Positions 50,065 through 58,365 of a stretch of 63,802 nucleotides of DNA are shown here, piece by piece. A program made the position numbers and the translations under genes. The number at the start of each line of letters is the position of its first letter. Positions within the stretch are counted from its first letter, which is position 1. The notes under the pieces were generated by a model, which was not told the origin of the DNA, searched no databases, and saw only the letters and a list, made by a program, of their open reading frames with translations. Source of the stretch: Sphingobacteriales bacterium UTBCD1 (GTDB taxonomy: Bacteria > Bacteroidota > Bacteroidia > Chitinophagales > Chitinophagaceae); NCBI GenBank assembly GCA_002066995.1, contig MWTC01000014.1, forward strand, positions 1 to 63,802, written 5' to 3'.

Positions 50065-52521
50065 TCATTTCTTCTTCCTGAACTGGTTGTAATCGAGGAA
50101 ATAAATGAAGCGTACGCTGAACTCATTTCCGTGGCGAAGATCAAATTGCCTTGCCAGGTTGTTCAGGTAAGTATTACTTTCATTGGGAGGAATGATCACT
50201 GTTTCGTTATTGCCCAGCCAGTTTTTATACCCTAAAATAAGGCGGCTGCCTAAACGGAAATCCCAGGTGAGGAATACATCCGTATTGAAAATATTCACAT
50301 TTTGATCCTGCGAACCGATAAAGGGTCGGTTAATCAGTTTACCTTCCTGGGTTACATCGAAAAACTGCTTATAGTTTACTTTATCCCAGTAATGCCGTGT
50401 CCTAAATGTAAGATTCAGCCTTGGAGTGAAATTATATATTCCCGAAAATACGGTGGTGATAGACTCATTGTTTCTGAAAGCAACGATTGGAGATCCGTTA
50501 TTTTCCCTGAGAAAAGCATATCCCAGCTGATTCAATTCCTGCATGATGTTCGTTTGCAAATTCAGGTTAAACCTGTCTCCGAATCTGTAACGCATCCCTA
50601 TATTCAACCCGTACGCTGTATTATTGTAATCAGGAGCGGTAGCATAAGTGAAGCCGTAATTGAAATAAAGTTTTTTGCGGCTGTCTGTGCTGCCATTGAG
50701 CATGAACTGGTAATTGGGAGCATAGGCTAAAAATCTGCCGGGAGTTCTCAATTCAAAATAATCATGATCCCACAACGGATCAATCGTAGCATTGAATTCC
50801 ACATCCCAGAAATTTTTAAAGACCCACATGGAAGAACCCATGATACTTAAACGGCTAAATGCATAAGGCCGGTACATATATTGAGTGTTAGCCGCCAGGG
50901 AATAATAATACATCAAAAAGTTTTTTGTCGGCGAGTTCTGATGATAGCTGAAATCTCCCTGGTAGGTTACATTATTGGGTGCAAACAAAAGACCCAGGTC
51001 ATTGGGGTCATAATTTTCTGATATAATACTGTTCTGCAGATTATACTGCCACTTGCCGCTGATCTTGCCATATTTTACTGAAGTATTAAATCCGTCATAA
51101 GGATTCAGTCCCCAAATTTTGCTGTAGCGGCCGGAAGTACTGAAGCGGTGTATATTTTTTTTATCAAACAGGGCAATATCCAGTGCAGATACATTAGCAT
51201 CCCTGCTATCACCGTTTCTCAATACATTGGTATTGGTGAAAGTGATGTAAGACCTCCCTTTCAGCGCCTGGTCCAGAACAAGGATATTATAATTTGCCAA
51301 AGGCTCCGTCTCTATGATTGATTCCTTACCTGTTGAAGTATTCCGGATTATGGCATGCATCGGTGCCGTAACGGCGTTAAAAAAACCAATGCCCAATTTG
51401 TTTTTTGTTCTCCCGGAAAGTTTAACGGCATTGTAAAGTTGTGTTGTAGAAGGATTTTTAACCAATTCCAGGTTTGGGTAAGAATCTACCATGCTTTGCA
51501 CATCATAATAAAGTTCGGGCATTGCTCCTACCCTTCTTGAATAAAACAAACCTGCTTTATTGAAAAGGTCTATTCCCTCGGTAAAGAATGGCCGGTTTTC
51601 CTGGAATTTTACTTCATAAGGAGTCAGGTTATTAATAACATCATCGGATACCACCTGGCCAAAATCAGGAATCAGGGTAGCATCAAGTGTAAAGCTCTCG
51701 TTGATCCCGTATTTTAAATCCAACCCCCCGCTGTACAACCATTCATTAATATATCCGCTTTTTTCCGGCGTGCTTCTGTATCCTGAAGAAAGATATGGTG
51801 AAAAACTCAACCGCAACGGCGGCAAAATATTTTTTAACCCTGTTAAAAGACCAAACTGGTTTACAAATCCATTTATATTCGGATCCACAGGATTCCAGGT
51901 ACTGCTTTCATTTGTCCTGCGGACCGATCTCATAAACTGGAGCCCCCAGTCCTGGACTTCTTTCTTTGAAAAACGCAAGGAGAGATAAGGGATCTTCATC
52001 TCCACAACCCACCCATCCTGTTTAATACTCACTTTGCTTTCCCAGACCGCATCCCATGTTTTATCACCGTATTCTCCAAAACCAACCGGTAGATTAGGCG
52101 CCAGCCTCGCATCAGTCTGTACATTGGCAGAAGTAACGAGAAACTGGAATCCATTCTGATGATCATTATACGTATCAAAAAAAACTGAAAAATAATCAGC
52201 ATCACTCTGTTGTTCCCCGTCTCTCGCAGTGATTTGGCGGCGGATCAGTTTGGGATTATCATAGAGGTAAGCGCCTACATAAATTGCGCTATTATCATAT
52301 ACTACTTTTACTTCTGTTTTTTGAGAAGCTTTCAACCCAAAGGTCGGGTAGCTTTCAATGAAATCTGTGGCAACAGGCACATCTTTCCAGGCAGCATCAT
52401 CAAGGTCTCCGTCAATTTTCGGCGCCTGCGTTATTTTTACCGCCTGTAAAGTCTTAACCTGGGAATACAGTTGGCTACCTGATAGGAGTAAGGATAAGCA
52501 GATAATAGTTCTCAGTTTCAT
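50065..52521 (-). CDS. DUF5916 outer-membrane-type protein with CBM9-like domain
   Basis: 818 residues. Signal peptide (IICLSLLLSGSQLYSQ), an N-terminal CBM9-like/DUF5916 start (AVKITQAPKIDGDLDDAAWK, VKVVYDNSAIYVGAYLYDNP), then a long alternating-strand region rich in aromatic residues (SYRSTPEKSGYINEWLYSGG, FNLNLQTNIMQELNQLGYAF) with a terminal FIYFLDYNQFRKKK, as in large outer-membrane barrels. Family function is unclear: perhaps carbohydrate or peptide handling. No SusCD-like partner is near. Perfect TATATTTG -7 box 20 bp upstream. Confidence 0.85.
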   Translation of the reverse strand: MKLRTIICLSLLLSGSQLYSQVKTLQAVKITQAPKIDGDLDDAAWKDVPVATDFIESYPTFGLKASQKTEVKVVYDNSAIYVGAYLYDNPKLIRRQITARDGEQQSDADYFSVFFDTYNDHQNGFQFLVTSANVQTDARLAPNLPVGFGEYGDKTWDAVWESKVSIKQDGWVVEMKIPYLSLRFSKKEVQDWGLQFMRSVRRTNESSTWNPVDPNINGFVNQFGLLTGLKNILPPLRLSFSPYLSSGYRSTPEKSGYINEWLYSGGLDLKYGINESFTLDATLIPDFGQVVSDDVINNLTPYEVKFQENRPFFTEGIDLFNKAGLFYSRRVGAMPELYYDVQSMVDSYPNLELVKNPSTTQLYNAVKLSGRTKNKLGIGFFNAVTAPMHAIIRNTSTGKESIIETEPLANYNILVLDQALKGRSYITFTNTNVLRNGDSRDANVSALDIALFDKKNIHRFSTSGRYSKIWGLNPYDGFNTSVKYGKISGKWQYNLQNSIISENYDPNDLGLLFAPNNVTYQGDFSYHQNSPTKNFLMYYYSLAANTQYMYRPYAFSRLSIMGSSMWVFKNFWDVEFNATIDPLWDHDYFELRTPGRFLAYAPNYQFMLNGSTDSRKKLYFNYGFTYATAPDYNNTAYGLNIGMRYRFGDRFNLNLQTNIMQELNQLGYAFLRENNGSPIVAFRNNESITTVFSGIYNFTPRLNLTFRTRHYWDKVNYKQFFDVTQEGKLINRPFIGSQDQNVNIFNTDVFLTWDFRLGSRLILGYKNWLGNNETVIIPPNESNTYLNNLARQFDLRHGNEFSVRFIYFLDYNQFRKKK

Positions 52522-52541
52522 GCAGAATTTTGGTAAGCAGA

Positions 52542-52549
52542 CAAATATA
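52542..52549 (-). promoter_or_regulatory. -7 box of the DUF5916 gene
   Basis: TATATTTG on the minus strand, perfect match, 20 bp before the ATG. Confidence 0.5.
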
Positions 52550-52636
52550 AACAGAGAATACCTAATTAAAGAAGGCTGCAGTTAATACATGATACCCACT
52601 CGCAATAGTACTAAGCCAAACCCGTATTTTTACGGT

Positions 52637-53386
52637 TTAATTCATTTTTTTACTGAGCGAGCTCACCTGCTCCTGCAGCTCTGAAACAATATTAGTAAGC
52701 TGGTGCATATCCCAGCGATCCTGGGGCTTTATTTTAGAAATGACCATTTGCGCCTGCCACACTTCCATGATATCTTCTGCATTCATGGTATATGGATGAA
52801 AAGAAGGGTTATCGCTTGTCATGGTTAGCTTATTTTTCATCTTGCTGTTCTTCTGCACTCTTTTATAAACTATGCCTTCATTTCTTGATATTACGATATA
52901 GGGCGTATTATTTTTTATACTGTCCATGCTGATAACCTTTTCTCCCACGATGATCGAGCCGCTTGGTGTAGGCAACATGGAATCACCAATGATCTCAAAT
53001 GCACGATATTCTCCACCCGACAACATGGGTAAAGTAAATGTGTTCAATTCATCAATAAAATCCTGGTCAGCATAACCGGCTAAATATCCTGCAGCTGCTT
53101 TTACAGGAACAAACGGAATTTCCACCGGGCCTGACGACATCTTTGCTGCCCTGCGTTTGGCCAGATAACCTCCTTTGGAATCGCTGAGATCCTTTCTTAA
53201 AATATCGTCAAGTGTAAGTTTGAAGATATCACAAACTATTTCCAATATATCAATTCTCGGTTCAGCACGTTCTTCTTCATAAGCGCCTACGAGGGAGCGT
53301 TTGATGTGCAGTTTATGTGCAAACTCTTCCTGCGTCCAGCCTCTCTGCTTACGAAGGTATTTTAGATTTTTGTTTGCTATGGACAT
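52637..53386 (-). CDS. XRE/S24-type repressor (CI/LexA-like)
   Basis: 249 residues. N-terminal HTH (KNLKYLRKQRGWTQEEFAHKL, IKRSLVGAYEEERAEPR) and C-terminal S24 peptidase-like domain: AAAGYLAGY region with a potential Ala-Gly site (about residues 97-104), Ser nucleophile in EIIGDSMLPT (S136), and Lys in IVYKRV (K175). Such proteins repress until self-cleavage or ligand binding. The last 25 residues form a short coiled coil (LTNIVSELQEQVSSLSKK). The direct repeats at 53408 lie in its upstream region. It may control itself or stress genes; no prophage genes are near. Confidence 0.88.
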   Translation of the reverse strand: MSIANKNLKYLRKQRGWTQEEFAHKLHIKRSLVGAYEEERAEPRIDILEIVCDIFKLTLDDILRKDLSDSKGGYLAKRRAAKMSSGPVEIPFVPVKAAAGYLAGYADQDFIDELNTFTLPMLSGGEYRAFEIIGDSMLPTPSGSIIVGEKVISMDSIKNNTPYIVISRNEGIVYKRVQKNSKMKNKLTMTSDNPSFHPYTMNAEDIMEVWQAQMVISKIKPQDRWDMHQLTNIVSELQEQVSSLSKKMN

Positions 53387-53407
53387 ATAACCAATTTAAT
53401 TAGCTGC

Positions 53408-53446
53408 AAAATACTAATAATTTTAGATGAAACAAAAAAATACTAA
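53408..53446. repeat. Twin AAAATACTAA boxes upstream of the repressor
   Basis: AAAATACTAA at 53408-53417 and again at 53437-53446, 29 bp apart (about three helical turns), in the divergent region between the XRE/S24 gene and surE. The arrangement fits an autoregulatory operator on the repressor side. Operator role is inference. Confidence 0.5.
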
Positions 53447-53563
53447 AGAAAAGAAGGGGTGCAGCCCTTTCCGCAACGAAATAAGTTTTTAATGACATCG
53501 TTTTAAGACCGGATATGATTCCCCCTGAATTTCTTTTATCCGATTCAAAAAACCGAAACGCAT

Positions 53564-53571
53564 TACATTTG
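53564..53571 (+). promoter_or_regulatory. -7 box of surE promoter
   Basis: TACATTTG, perfect consensus, 12 bp before the surE ATG at 53584. It also excludes the longer in-frame start at 53515. Confidence 0.5.
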
Positions 53572-53583
53572 CCGGAGAATCTT

Positions 53584-54393
53584 ATGAACAAAAAGAAAAC
53601 CACCCGCCCTACACCGAAACAGGAAGGAAAATCGAAACCTGTAATTCTGATCACCAATGATGATGGTGTTACCGCTCCCGGCATCCGGAGCCTGGTGGAT
53701 GCTGTAAAAGACCTGGGTAAAATCGTTGTGGTAGCTCCTGATAAACCTCAATCGGGTATGGGCCATGCCATCACCATCGGGCAACCCCTCCGTTTACAAA
53801 AAATCACTACGGATGATTCCATCGAGACCTATTCCTGCACCGGCACCCCGGTAGATTGTGTGAAACTGGCAGTAGATAAAATTTTACATCGCAAACCGGA
53901 CCTCTGTCTCAGCGGTATCAATCACGGTGCCAACCACAGTATCAACGTAATTTATTCCGGAACCATGTCGGCAGCAGTGGAAGCAGCCATTGAGAGCATT
54001 CCCTCTGTCGGCTTTTCATTGCTGGATTTCAGCATCGAAGCTGATTTCTCGGGTGCAAAAAAATATGCCCGGATCATTGTAGAATATTTATTGAAAAAAA
54101 AGCCGGATAAACACATGGTCTTAAATGTGAATATCCCGGCCATACCCGAAATACAGATAAAAGGAATTAAAGTCTGCCGGCAGGCTTATGCAAAGTATAT
54201 AGAAGATTTCATTGAGCGTAACGATCCGCATGGACGGCGCTATTACTGGCTGACCGGGGAATTCGTAAACTTTGACAAAGGAAAAGATACAGATGTCTGG
54301 GCGCTGGCACATAACTACGTAAGTGTAGTGCCGGTTGAATTTGACCTGACCAATTACAAACTGAAAAGTAAATTTGAAAAAATCTGGAAATGA
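53584..54393 (+). CDS. surE: 5'-nucleotidase SurE
   Basis: 269 residues from the ATG behind the -7 box. Hydrolyses nucleoside 5'- and 3'-monophosphates; metal dependent. Motif VILITNDDGVTAPGIRSLV holds the catalytic Asp-Asp; VVVAPDKPQSGMGHAITI, CTGTPVDCVKLAV and LCLSGINHGANHSINVIYSGTMSAA complete the family signature. An extra basic N-terminus (MNKKKTTRPTPKQEGKSKP) precedes the conserved start. Stop overlaps the next ATG by four bases (ATGA), so the 98-residue membrane protein is co-translated. Confidence 0.95.
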   Translation: MNKKKTTRPTPKQEGKSKPVILITNDDGVTAPGIRSLVDAVKDLGKIVVVAPDKPQSGMGHAITIGQPLRLQKITTDDSIETYSCTGTPVDCVKLAVDKILHRKPDLCLSGINHGANHSINVIYSGTMSAAVEAAIESIPSVGFSLLDFSIEADFSGAKKYARIIVEYLLKKKPDKHMVLNVNIPAIPEIQIKGIKVCRQAYAKYIEDFIERNDPHGRRYYWLTGEFVNFDKGKDTDVWALAHNYVSVVPVEFDLTNYKLKSKFEKIWK

Positions 54394-54686
54394 TCTTTAA
54401 AAAAGATAATCTAAAACTCGGGCTGATCCTTGGGCTTATCGGACCTGTAGTCGGGCTGGTAGTCATTTATTTTATAAAATTCAATGCCCTTTCGTTTAGT
54501 GATTTTTTTAACCTCTTCATTAATACCAACCGGCTGATCACTTCAATCGGGTCACTCTCACTCATTGCAAACGTATTATTGTTCACCATCTATATAAATA
54601 CGCACCGCGACAATACCGCCAAAGGGATCTTCCTGGTCACCCTGGTATATGGCATCGGTATCCTGTTATTGAAACTCCTTAATTAG
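54390..54686 (+). CDS. Small hydrophobic protein coupled to surE
   Basis: 98 residues, unknown function. Three predicted TM helices (LGLILGLIGPVVGLVVIYFI, ITSIGSLSLIANVLLFTIYI, IFLVTLVYGIGILLLKLL) with short polar loops. The ATGA overlap with surE indicates translational coupling. Conserved linkage of such a protein with surE in Bacteroidota is plausible from memory but not verified. Confidence 0.7.
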   Translation: MIFKKDNLKLGLILGLIGPVVGLVVIYFIKFNALSFSDFFNLFINTNRLITSIGSLSLIANVLLFTIYINTHRDNTAKGIFLVTLVYGIGILLLKLLN

Positions 54687-54704
54687 CAGTTTAACGGGTT
54701 TTAC

Positions 54705-54712
54705 TAACTTTA
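54705..54712 (+). promoter_or_regulatory. -7-like box before the CocE-type gene
   Basis: TAACTTTA, seven of eight positions of TAnnTTTG, 24 bp before the ATG at 54737. The flanking ACTAACTTTA also recalls the first half of the 18-bp element, but the second half is absent. Confidence 0.35.
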
Positions 54713-54736
54713 TCAGGATCATCCAAAACTTCTGTT

Positions 54737-56539
54737 ATGAGAAAAACAATTATTCTCCTTGCAGGCATTATTGCCTTTTGCATTCATGTACCGGCACAGC
54801 AAAATAAAATCACTTCGTATAAAAAAACCGAAGTGATGATTCCCATGCGTGATGGCGCCAGGCTTTTCACTACCATATTTACTCCTGAAAACATTTCTCA
54901 GCCCGTACCGGTACTCATAACAAGAACTCCTTACAGCGCCACCCGCCCTGATAATTTCAACATTCTCGATTTTACCTATACAGCCAATATGGCCAGGGAA
55001 GGTTACATTTTTGTTTTCCAGGACATCCGCGGCAAATTCAAAAGTGAAGGCACCATGCAGATCCATCAACCATTGATTCATGAAACTAAAAAAGGAGCCG
55101 TGGATGAAAGCACCGACACCTGGGATACTGTTGACTGGCTTGTAAAAAACACGGAGAACAACAATGGCAAAGCCGGAATATTGGGAATTTCGTATCCCGG
55201 ATGGCTGGCATTGGTGGGTGCAGTGGATCCGCATCCGGCATTGAAAGCGTCTTCGGAGCAAGCCTGCATGGGAGATCTTTTTTTAGGCGACGACTTTCAT
55301 CACAACGGAGCATTCCGTTTAAGCTACAGCATGGAATACGCCTACATGGTAGAATTTGAAAAAACCGCCAGCAGCGATTTCCCTTTTCCTCAATACGATC
55401 TTTATGACTGGTATTTAAAAATGGGGTCTTTAAAAAACATCAATGATAAATATTTCCATAACAAGAGTGTCACATGGAATGATTTCGTGGCTCACCCGAA
55501 CTATGACTCCTTCTGGCAAAAAAATTCTCCGTTGAGTTATGTTCACTATCCGCAGATACCTCAATTGCATGTGGGCGGATTTTATGACCAGGAAGATATC
55601 AATGGCCCTCAGCTGATGTATGCACACATGGAGAAAAAAGACAGCTTCAACCGCAATTTTATTGTGCTTGGCCCATGGAACCATGGCCAATGGGGAAGAG
55701 GTGACGATCAGTCAAGCCGTGATTTCCGTGAACTTCAGAAGAAGTGGTTCGACTATTGGCTTAAAGGAATCGGTGATGGGAAATTTTCTGAAGCCACCTG
55801 CTTTCAGACGGGAAGTAATACCTGGAAAACCTATAACAGCTGGCCACCGAAAGAAGCACAGGTTCAAAAATTATATGCAGGGCCCAACAACACCTGTTCC
55901 TTCAACAAACCAACTTCTGTTAATGGGTCGGTAAGTTATGTCAGCGATCCGGCACATCCCGTTCCTTATCGCACTTTGCCGATCGAACAAACCTACGGGC
56001 CCGGAAGCCGCTGGAGAAACTGGCAGATCGAAGATCAGAGGCATGTTTACACCAGGCCTGATGTGGTCAGTTTCACTATGGACTCGCTTACGGAAGATCT
56101 CACTGTGACTGGAAAAATTATAGCCCATCTGTTTGCAAGCACCACAGGAACGGATGCAGACTGGATCGTTAAGCTCATTGATGTGTATCCGGCATTTGAC
56201 CGTGAGAATTTATCCATGAGTCAATTCCAGTTTCCGGTGGCCATGGAAGTTTTCAGGGGGAGATTCAGGAAAAGTTTTTCCAATCCTTCACCGCTGACGC
56301 CTAACAAGCCGGAAGAATTTATCATAGACCTGCACGACATTGATCATGTATTCAAAAAAGGGCATCGGATTATGATACAGGTGCAGAGTACCTGGTTCCC
56401 GGTCATTGACAGAAATCCGCAGAAATATGTGCCCAATATTTATCTGGCAAAAGAATCAGATTTCACCAAACAAACGCACACGATCTATTTTTCTTCCAGG
56501 TATCCGACATACATCGAATTGCCGGTGATGAAAGATTGA
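54737..56539 (+). CDS. CocE/NonD-family hydrolase (S15/S9-like acyl esterase)
   Basis: 600 residues with signal peptide (TIILLAGIIAFCIHVPAQ). Alpha/beta-hydrolase core: VMIPMRDGARLFTTIFTP, the nucleophile motif GISYPGWLA with S152, acid and His motifs around GGFYDQEDINGP and VLGPWNHGQWGRG, then the C-terminal jelly-roll domain of X-Pro dipeptidyl-peptidase/CocE proteins (RRDVVSFTMDSLTEDLT-like TRPDVVSFTMDSL...). Family activities include alpha-amino-acid ester hydrolase, glutaryl acylase and cocaine esterase; substrate here is unknown. Periplasmic or secreted. Not in an operon. Confidence 0.9.
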   Translation: MRKTIILLAGIIAFCIHVPAQQNKITSYKKTEVMIPMRDGARLFTTIFTPENISQPVPVLITRTPYSATRPDNFNILDFTYTANMAREGYIFVFQDIRGKFKSEGTMQIHQPLIHETKKGAVDESTDTWDTVDWLVKNTENNNGKAGILGISYPGWLALVGAVDPHPALKASSEQACMGDLFLGDDFHHNGAFRLSYSMEYAYMVEFEKTASSDFPFPQYDLYDWYLKMGSLKNINDKYFHNKSVTWNDFVAHPNYDSFWQKNSPLSYVHYPQIPQLHVGGFYDQEDINGPQLMYAHMEKKDSFNRNFIVLGPWNHGQWGRGDDQSSRDFRELQKKWFDYWLKGIGDGKFSEATCFQTGSNTWKTYNSWPPKEAQVQKLYAGPNNTCSFNKPTSVNGSVSYVSDPAHPVPYRTLPIEQTYGPGSRWRNWQIEDQRHVYTRPDVVSFTMDSLTEDLTVTGKIIAHLFASTTGTDADWIVKLIDVYPAFDRENLSMSQFQFPVAMEVFRGRFRKSFSNPSPLTPNKPEEFIIDLHDIDHVFKKGHRIMIQVQSTWFPVIDRNPQKYVPNIYLAKESDFTKQTHTIYFSSRYPTYIELPVMKD

Positions 56540-56591
56540 TCAGTAAAATTTTCCCCTCAGCCTTTGATCGTGTTAACAAGAATCTGCTCTG

Positions 56592-56662
56592 CGAAACTTG
56601 CAGTTTCGGAGATCTATTTCATCGCTTAAAGCGATAAAATATTGATGCAGGACAGGATGTCC
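56592..56662. repeat. Three short hairpins in a row
   Basis: CGAAACT-TGC-AGTTTCG (56592-56608), ATCGCTT-A-AAGCGAT (56621-56635) and GGACA-GGA-TGTCC (56650-56662). No T-run follows any of them. They may end or stabilise the CocE-type mRNA or be remnants of a repeat element; the rest of this 257-bp gap shows nothing else. Confidence 0.4.
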
Positions 56663-56796
56663 CGCATAGCTGGAGGGCTGCTTTTATTATTTATCAAAAT
56701 ATCCTCTCGCCTCTCTCAATAGCTAAATAACTTCAACCTTAATCCCGTTTCCATCTCCCCGCAAAGGGTGAGCCAACTAAATTGTATTTTGCAGTC

Positions 56797-57915
56797 ATGA
56801 AATATTATATCATCGCCGGCGAAGCCAGTGGCGACCTGCATGGCAGCAACCTCATCAGGGAACTGAAGAGGCTGGACGGCAATGCCGTGATCCGCTGCTG
56901 GGGCGGTGATAAAATGCAACGGGCAGGGGGAGAATTGGTGAAACATTACCGCGACCTTGCCTTTATGGGCTTTGCAGAAGTGCTGATGAACCTGCGGACC
57001 ATTTTCCGCAACCTCAAATTCTGTAAGGAAGACATCCTTAAGTTCAAACCGGATGCGGTGATACTGATTGACTATCCCGGCTTCAATCTCCGTATGGCCA
57101 AATGGGCAAAGCAACAGGGATTGAAAGTGATCTATTACATTTCACCGCAGGTGTGGGCCTGGAAGGAAAGCCGGGTGAAAACAATGAAGCAATGCATTGA
57201 TAAAATGCTCGTCATTCTTCCGTTTGAAAAAAAATATTTTCATGATAACTGGAATTGGGAAGTAGAATATGTGGGACATCCGTTGGTAGAGGTGGTTGAA
57301 CATGAAAAGTCAAAAGTCAAAAATCAAAAGTTTAGTGACAAACCGATCGTTGCATTATTGCCTGGCAGCCGCAAACAGGAGATCATCAAAAAACTCCCGG
57401 TGATGCTGGAAGTAAGTAACTATTTTCCTGATCACCAATTCATCGTGGCACAGGCTCCATCAGTTGAAGATGCATTCTATAAAACATTTACGCAGCAATA
57501 TCCAAATGTCAGTTCGGTAACAGATAAAACTTACGATCTATTGTTGCAGGCAAGAGCAGCGCTGGTCACTTCCGGAACTGCTACATTGGAAACAGCTTTG
57601 TTTACCGTACCCGAAGTAGTTTGTTACAAAGGCTCCTCTCTCTCCTACCAGATCGGCAAAAGGCTGGTAAAAGTGAAATACATTGCCCTGGTGAACCTGA
57701 TCATGGATAGGCCGGTGGTGAAGGAACTGATCCAGCACGACCTAACCGTGGAAAACCTGAAAAAGGAATTGCAGGAATTGCTCACGGATGAAACCAGGCT
57801 ACGGCAAATCAGGAAAGATTATTCGGATCTGAAACAACTGTTAAGTGAAGGAGGAAATGCTTCGGCCAAAGCGGCCCGGTCAATCATTGAATTCCTCACT
57901 AATAAAGCAACTTGA
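56797..57915 (+). CDS. lpxB: Lipid-A-disaccharide synthase
   Basis: 372 residues from ATG 56797. Joins UDP-2,3-diacylglucosamine and lipid X to the lipid A disaccharide at the inner membrane face. Motifs: IIAGEASGDLHGSNLIREL, GFAEVLMNL, IDYPGFNLRMAKWA, YYISPQVWAWKESRV, VGHPLVE, LLPGSRKQEI and SGTATLETALF. A low-complexity insert (HEKSKVKNQKF) between VGHPLVEVVE and ALLPGSR is encoded by four 7-bp AAAAGTC-type units (57305-57331). The 3' end overlaps the convergent DUF6728 gene by 17 bp. Confidence 0.95.
   Translation: MKYYIIAGEASGDLHGSNLIRELKRLDGNAVIRCWGGDKMQRAGGELVKHYRDLAFMGFAEVLMNLRTIFRNLKFCKEDILKFKPDAVILIDYPGFNLRMAKWAKQQGLKVIYYISPQVWAWKESRVKTMKQCIDKMLVILPFEKKYFHDNWNWEVEYVGHPLVEVVEHEKSKVKNQKFSDKPIVALLPGSRKQEIIKKLPVMLEVSNYFPDHQFIVAQAPSVEDAFYKTFTQQYPNVSSVTDKTYDLLLQARAALVTSGTATLETALFTVPEVVCYKGSSLSYQIGKRLVKVKYIALVNLIMDRPVVKELIQHDLTVENLKKELQELLTDETRLRQIRKDYSDLKQLLSEGGNASAKAARSIIEFLTNKAT
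57305..57331 (+). repeat. Heptamer repeat inside lpxB
   Basis: Units AAAAGTC, AAAAGTC, AAAAATC, AAAAGT in tandem. Seven is not a multiple of three, so gain or loss of one unit would shift the lpxB frame. The translated segment is a polar loop outside the LpxB motifs. Confidence 0.6.
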
Positions 57916-58054
57916 AGGCAAGAATAATCATGCAAATGATGAACATGAAAAGGCAAATGCGGTTGATCCAGTGCATGTAGCTTACATAATTCGTTTCCGG
58001 TTTATCCGGCTTTCTCAGGTAGAGGTATTGTGATATTTGTCTCCAGATACCCAT
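57899..58054 (-). CDS. DUF6728-type small membrane protein
   Basis: 51 residues. MGIWRQISQYLYLRKPDKPE matches the start pattern I know for this small Bacteroidota family (tryptophan and YLYLRK, then a Lys/Pro-rich turn), followed by INRICLFMFIICMIILAF as one TM helix. A perfect TAACTTTG -7 box lies 5 bp upstream of its ATG. It converges with lpxB and overlaps its end by 17 bp. Function of the family is unknown; the gene is easily missed by gene callers because of its length. Confidence 0.75.
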   Translation of the reverse strand: MGIWRQISQYLYLRKPDKPETNYVSYMHWINRICLFMFIICMIILAFKLLY

Positions 58055-58059
58055 CAGGT

Positions 58060-58067
58060 CAAAGTTA
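58060..58067 (-). promoter_or_regulatory. -7 box of the DUF6728 gene
   Basis: TAACTTTG on the minus strand, perfect match, ending five bases before the ATG; another leaderless arrangement. Confidence 0.5.
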
Positions 58068-58189
58068 TTACAGTTTGCCGGGATAAATATTCAGAGGCCA
58101 AAGAAATCCATTTCAGGCGTTTTCTAAAATCCTTCCTTAGCAACAAATAAATACAATAAAATATTCTGAATACAAACAGGGAAAGGAAG

Positions 58190-58263
58190 TGGAGGTTACC
58201 GGAGTCGAACCGGTGACCTTTTGCATGCCATGCAAACGCTCTAGCCAGCTGAGCTAAACCCCC
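58190..58263 (-). tRNA. tRNA-Ala (GGC)
   Basis: 74 nt on the minus strand. Acceptor GGGGGTT pairs with AACCTCC (one G-T pair) with discriminator A; D arm GCTC...GAGC; anticodon stem TTTGC/GCAAA with loop ATGGCAT, anticodon GGC; T arm ACCGG...CCGGT with GTTCGAC. CCA is not encoded. A TATATTTG -7 box lies at 58280-58287, 16 bp upstream of the 5' end. Confidence 0.95.
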
Positions 58264-58279
58264 ATTCGTCTGAAGACTG

Positions 58280-58287
58280 CAAATATA
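58280..58287 (-). promoter_or_regulatory. -7 box of the tRNA-Ala promoter
   Basis: TATATTTG on the minus strand, perfect consensus, 16 bp before the mature 5' end. Confidence 0.5.
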
Positions 58288-58365
58288 AAGTTTCCTCCGA
58301 CCTGCCCAAACGGTTGGTTTTTATATGATCTTTTTTATCCTTAATTTCCCCGATCAATTTTATTT

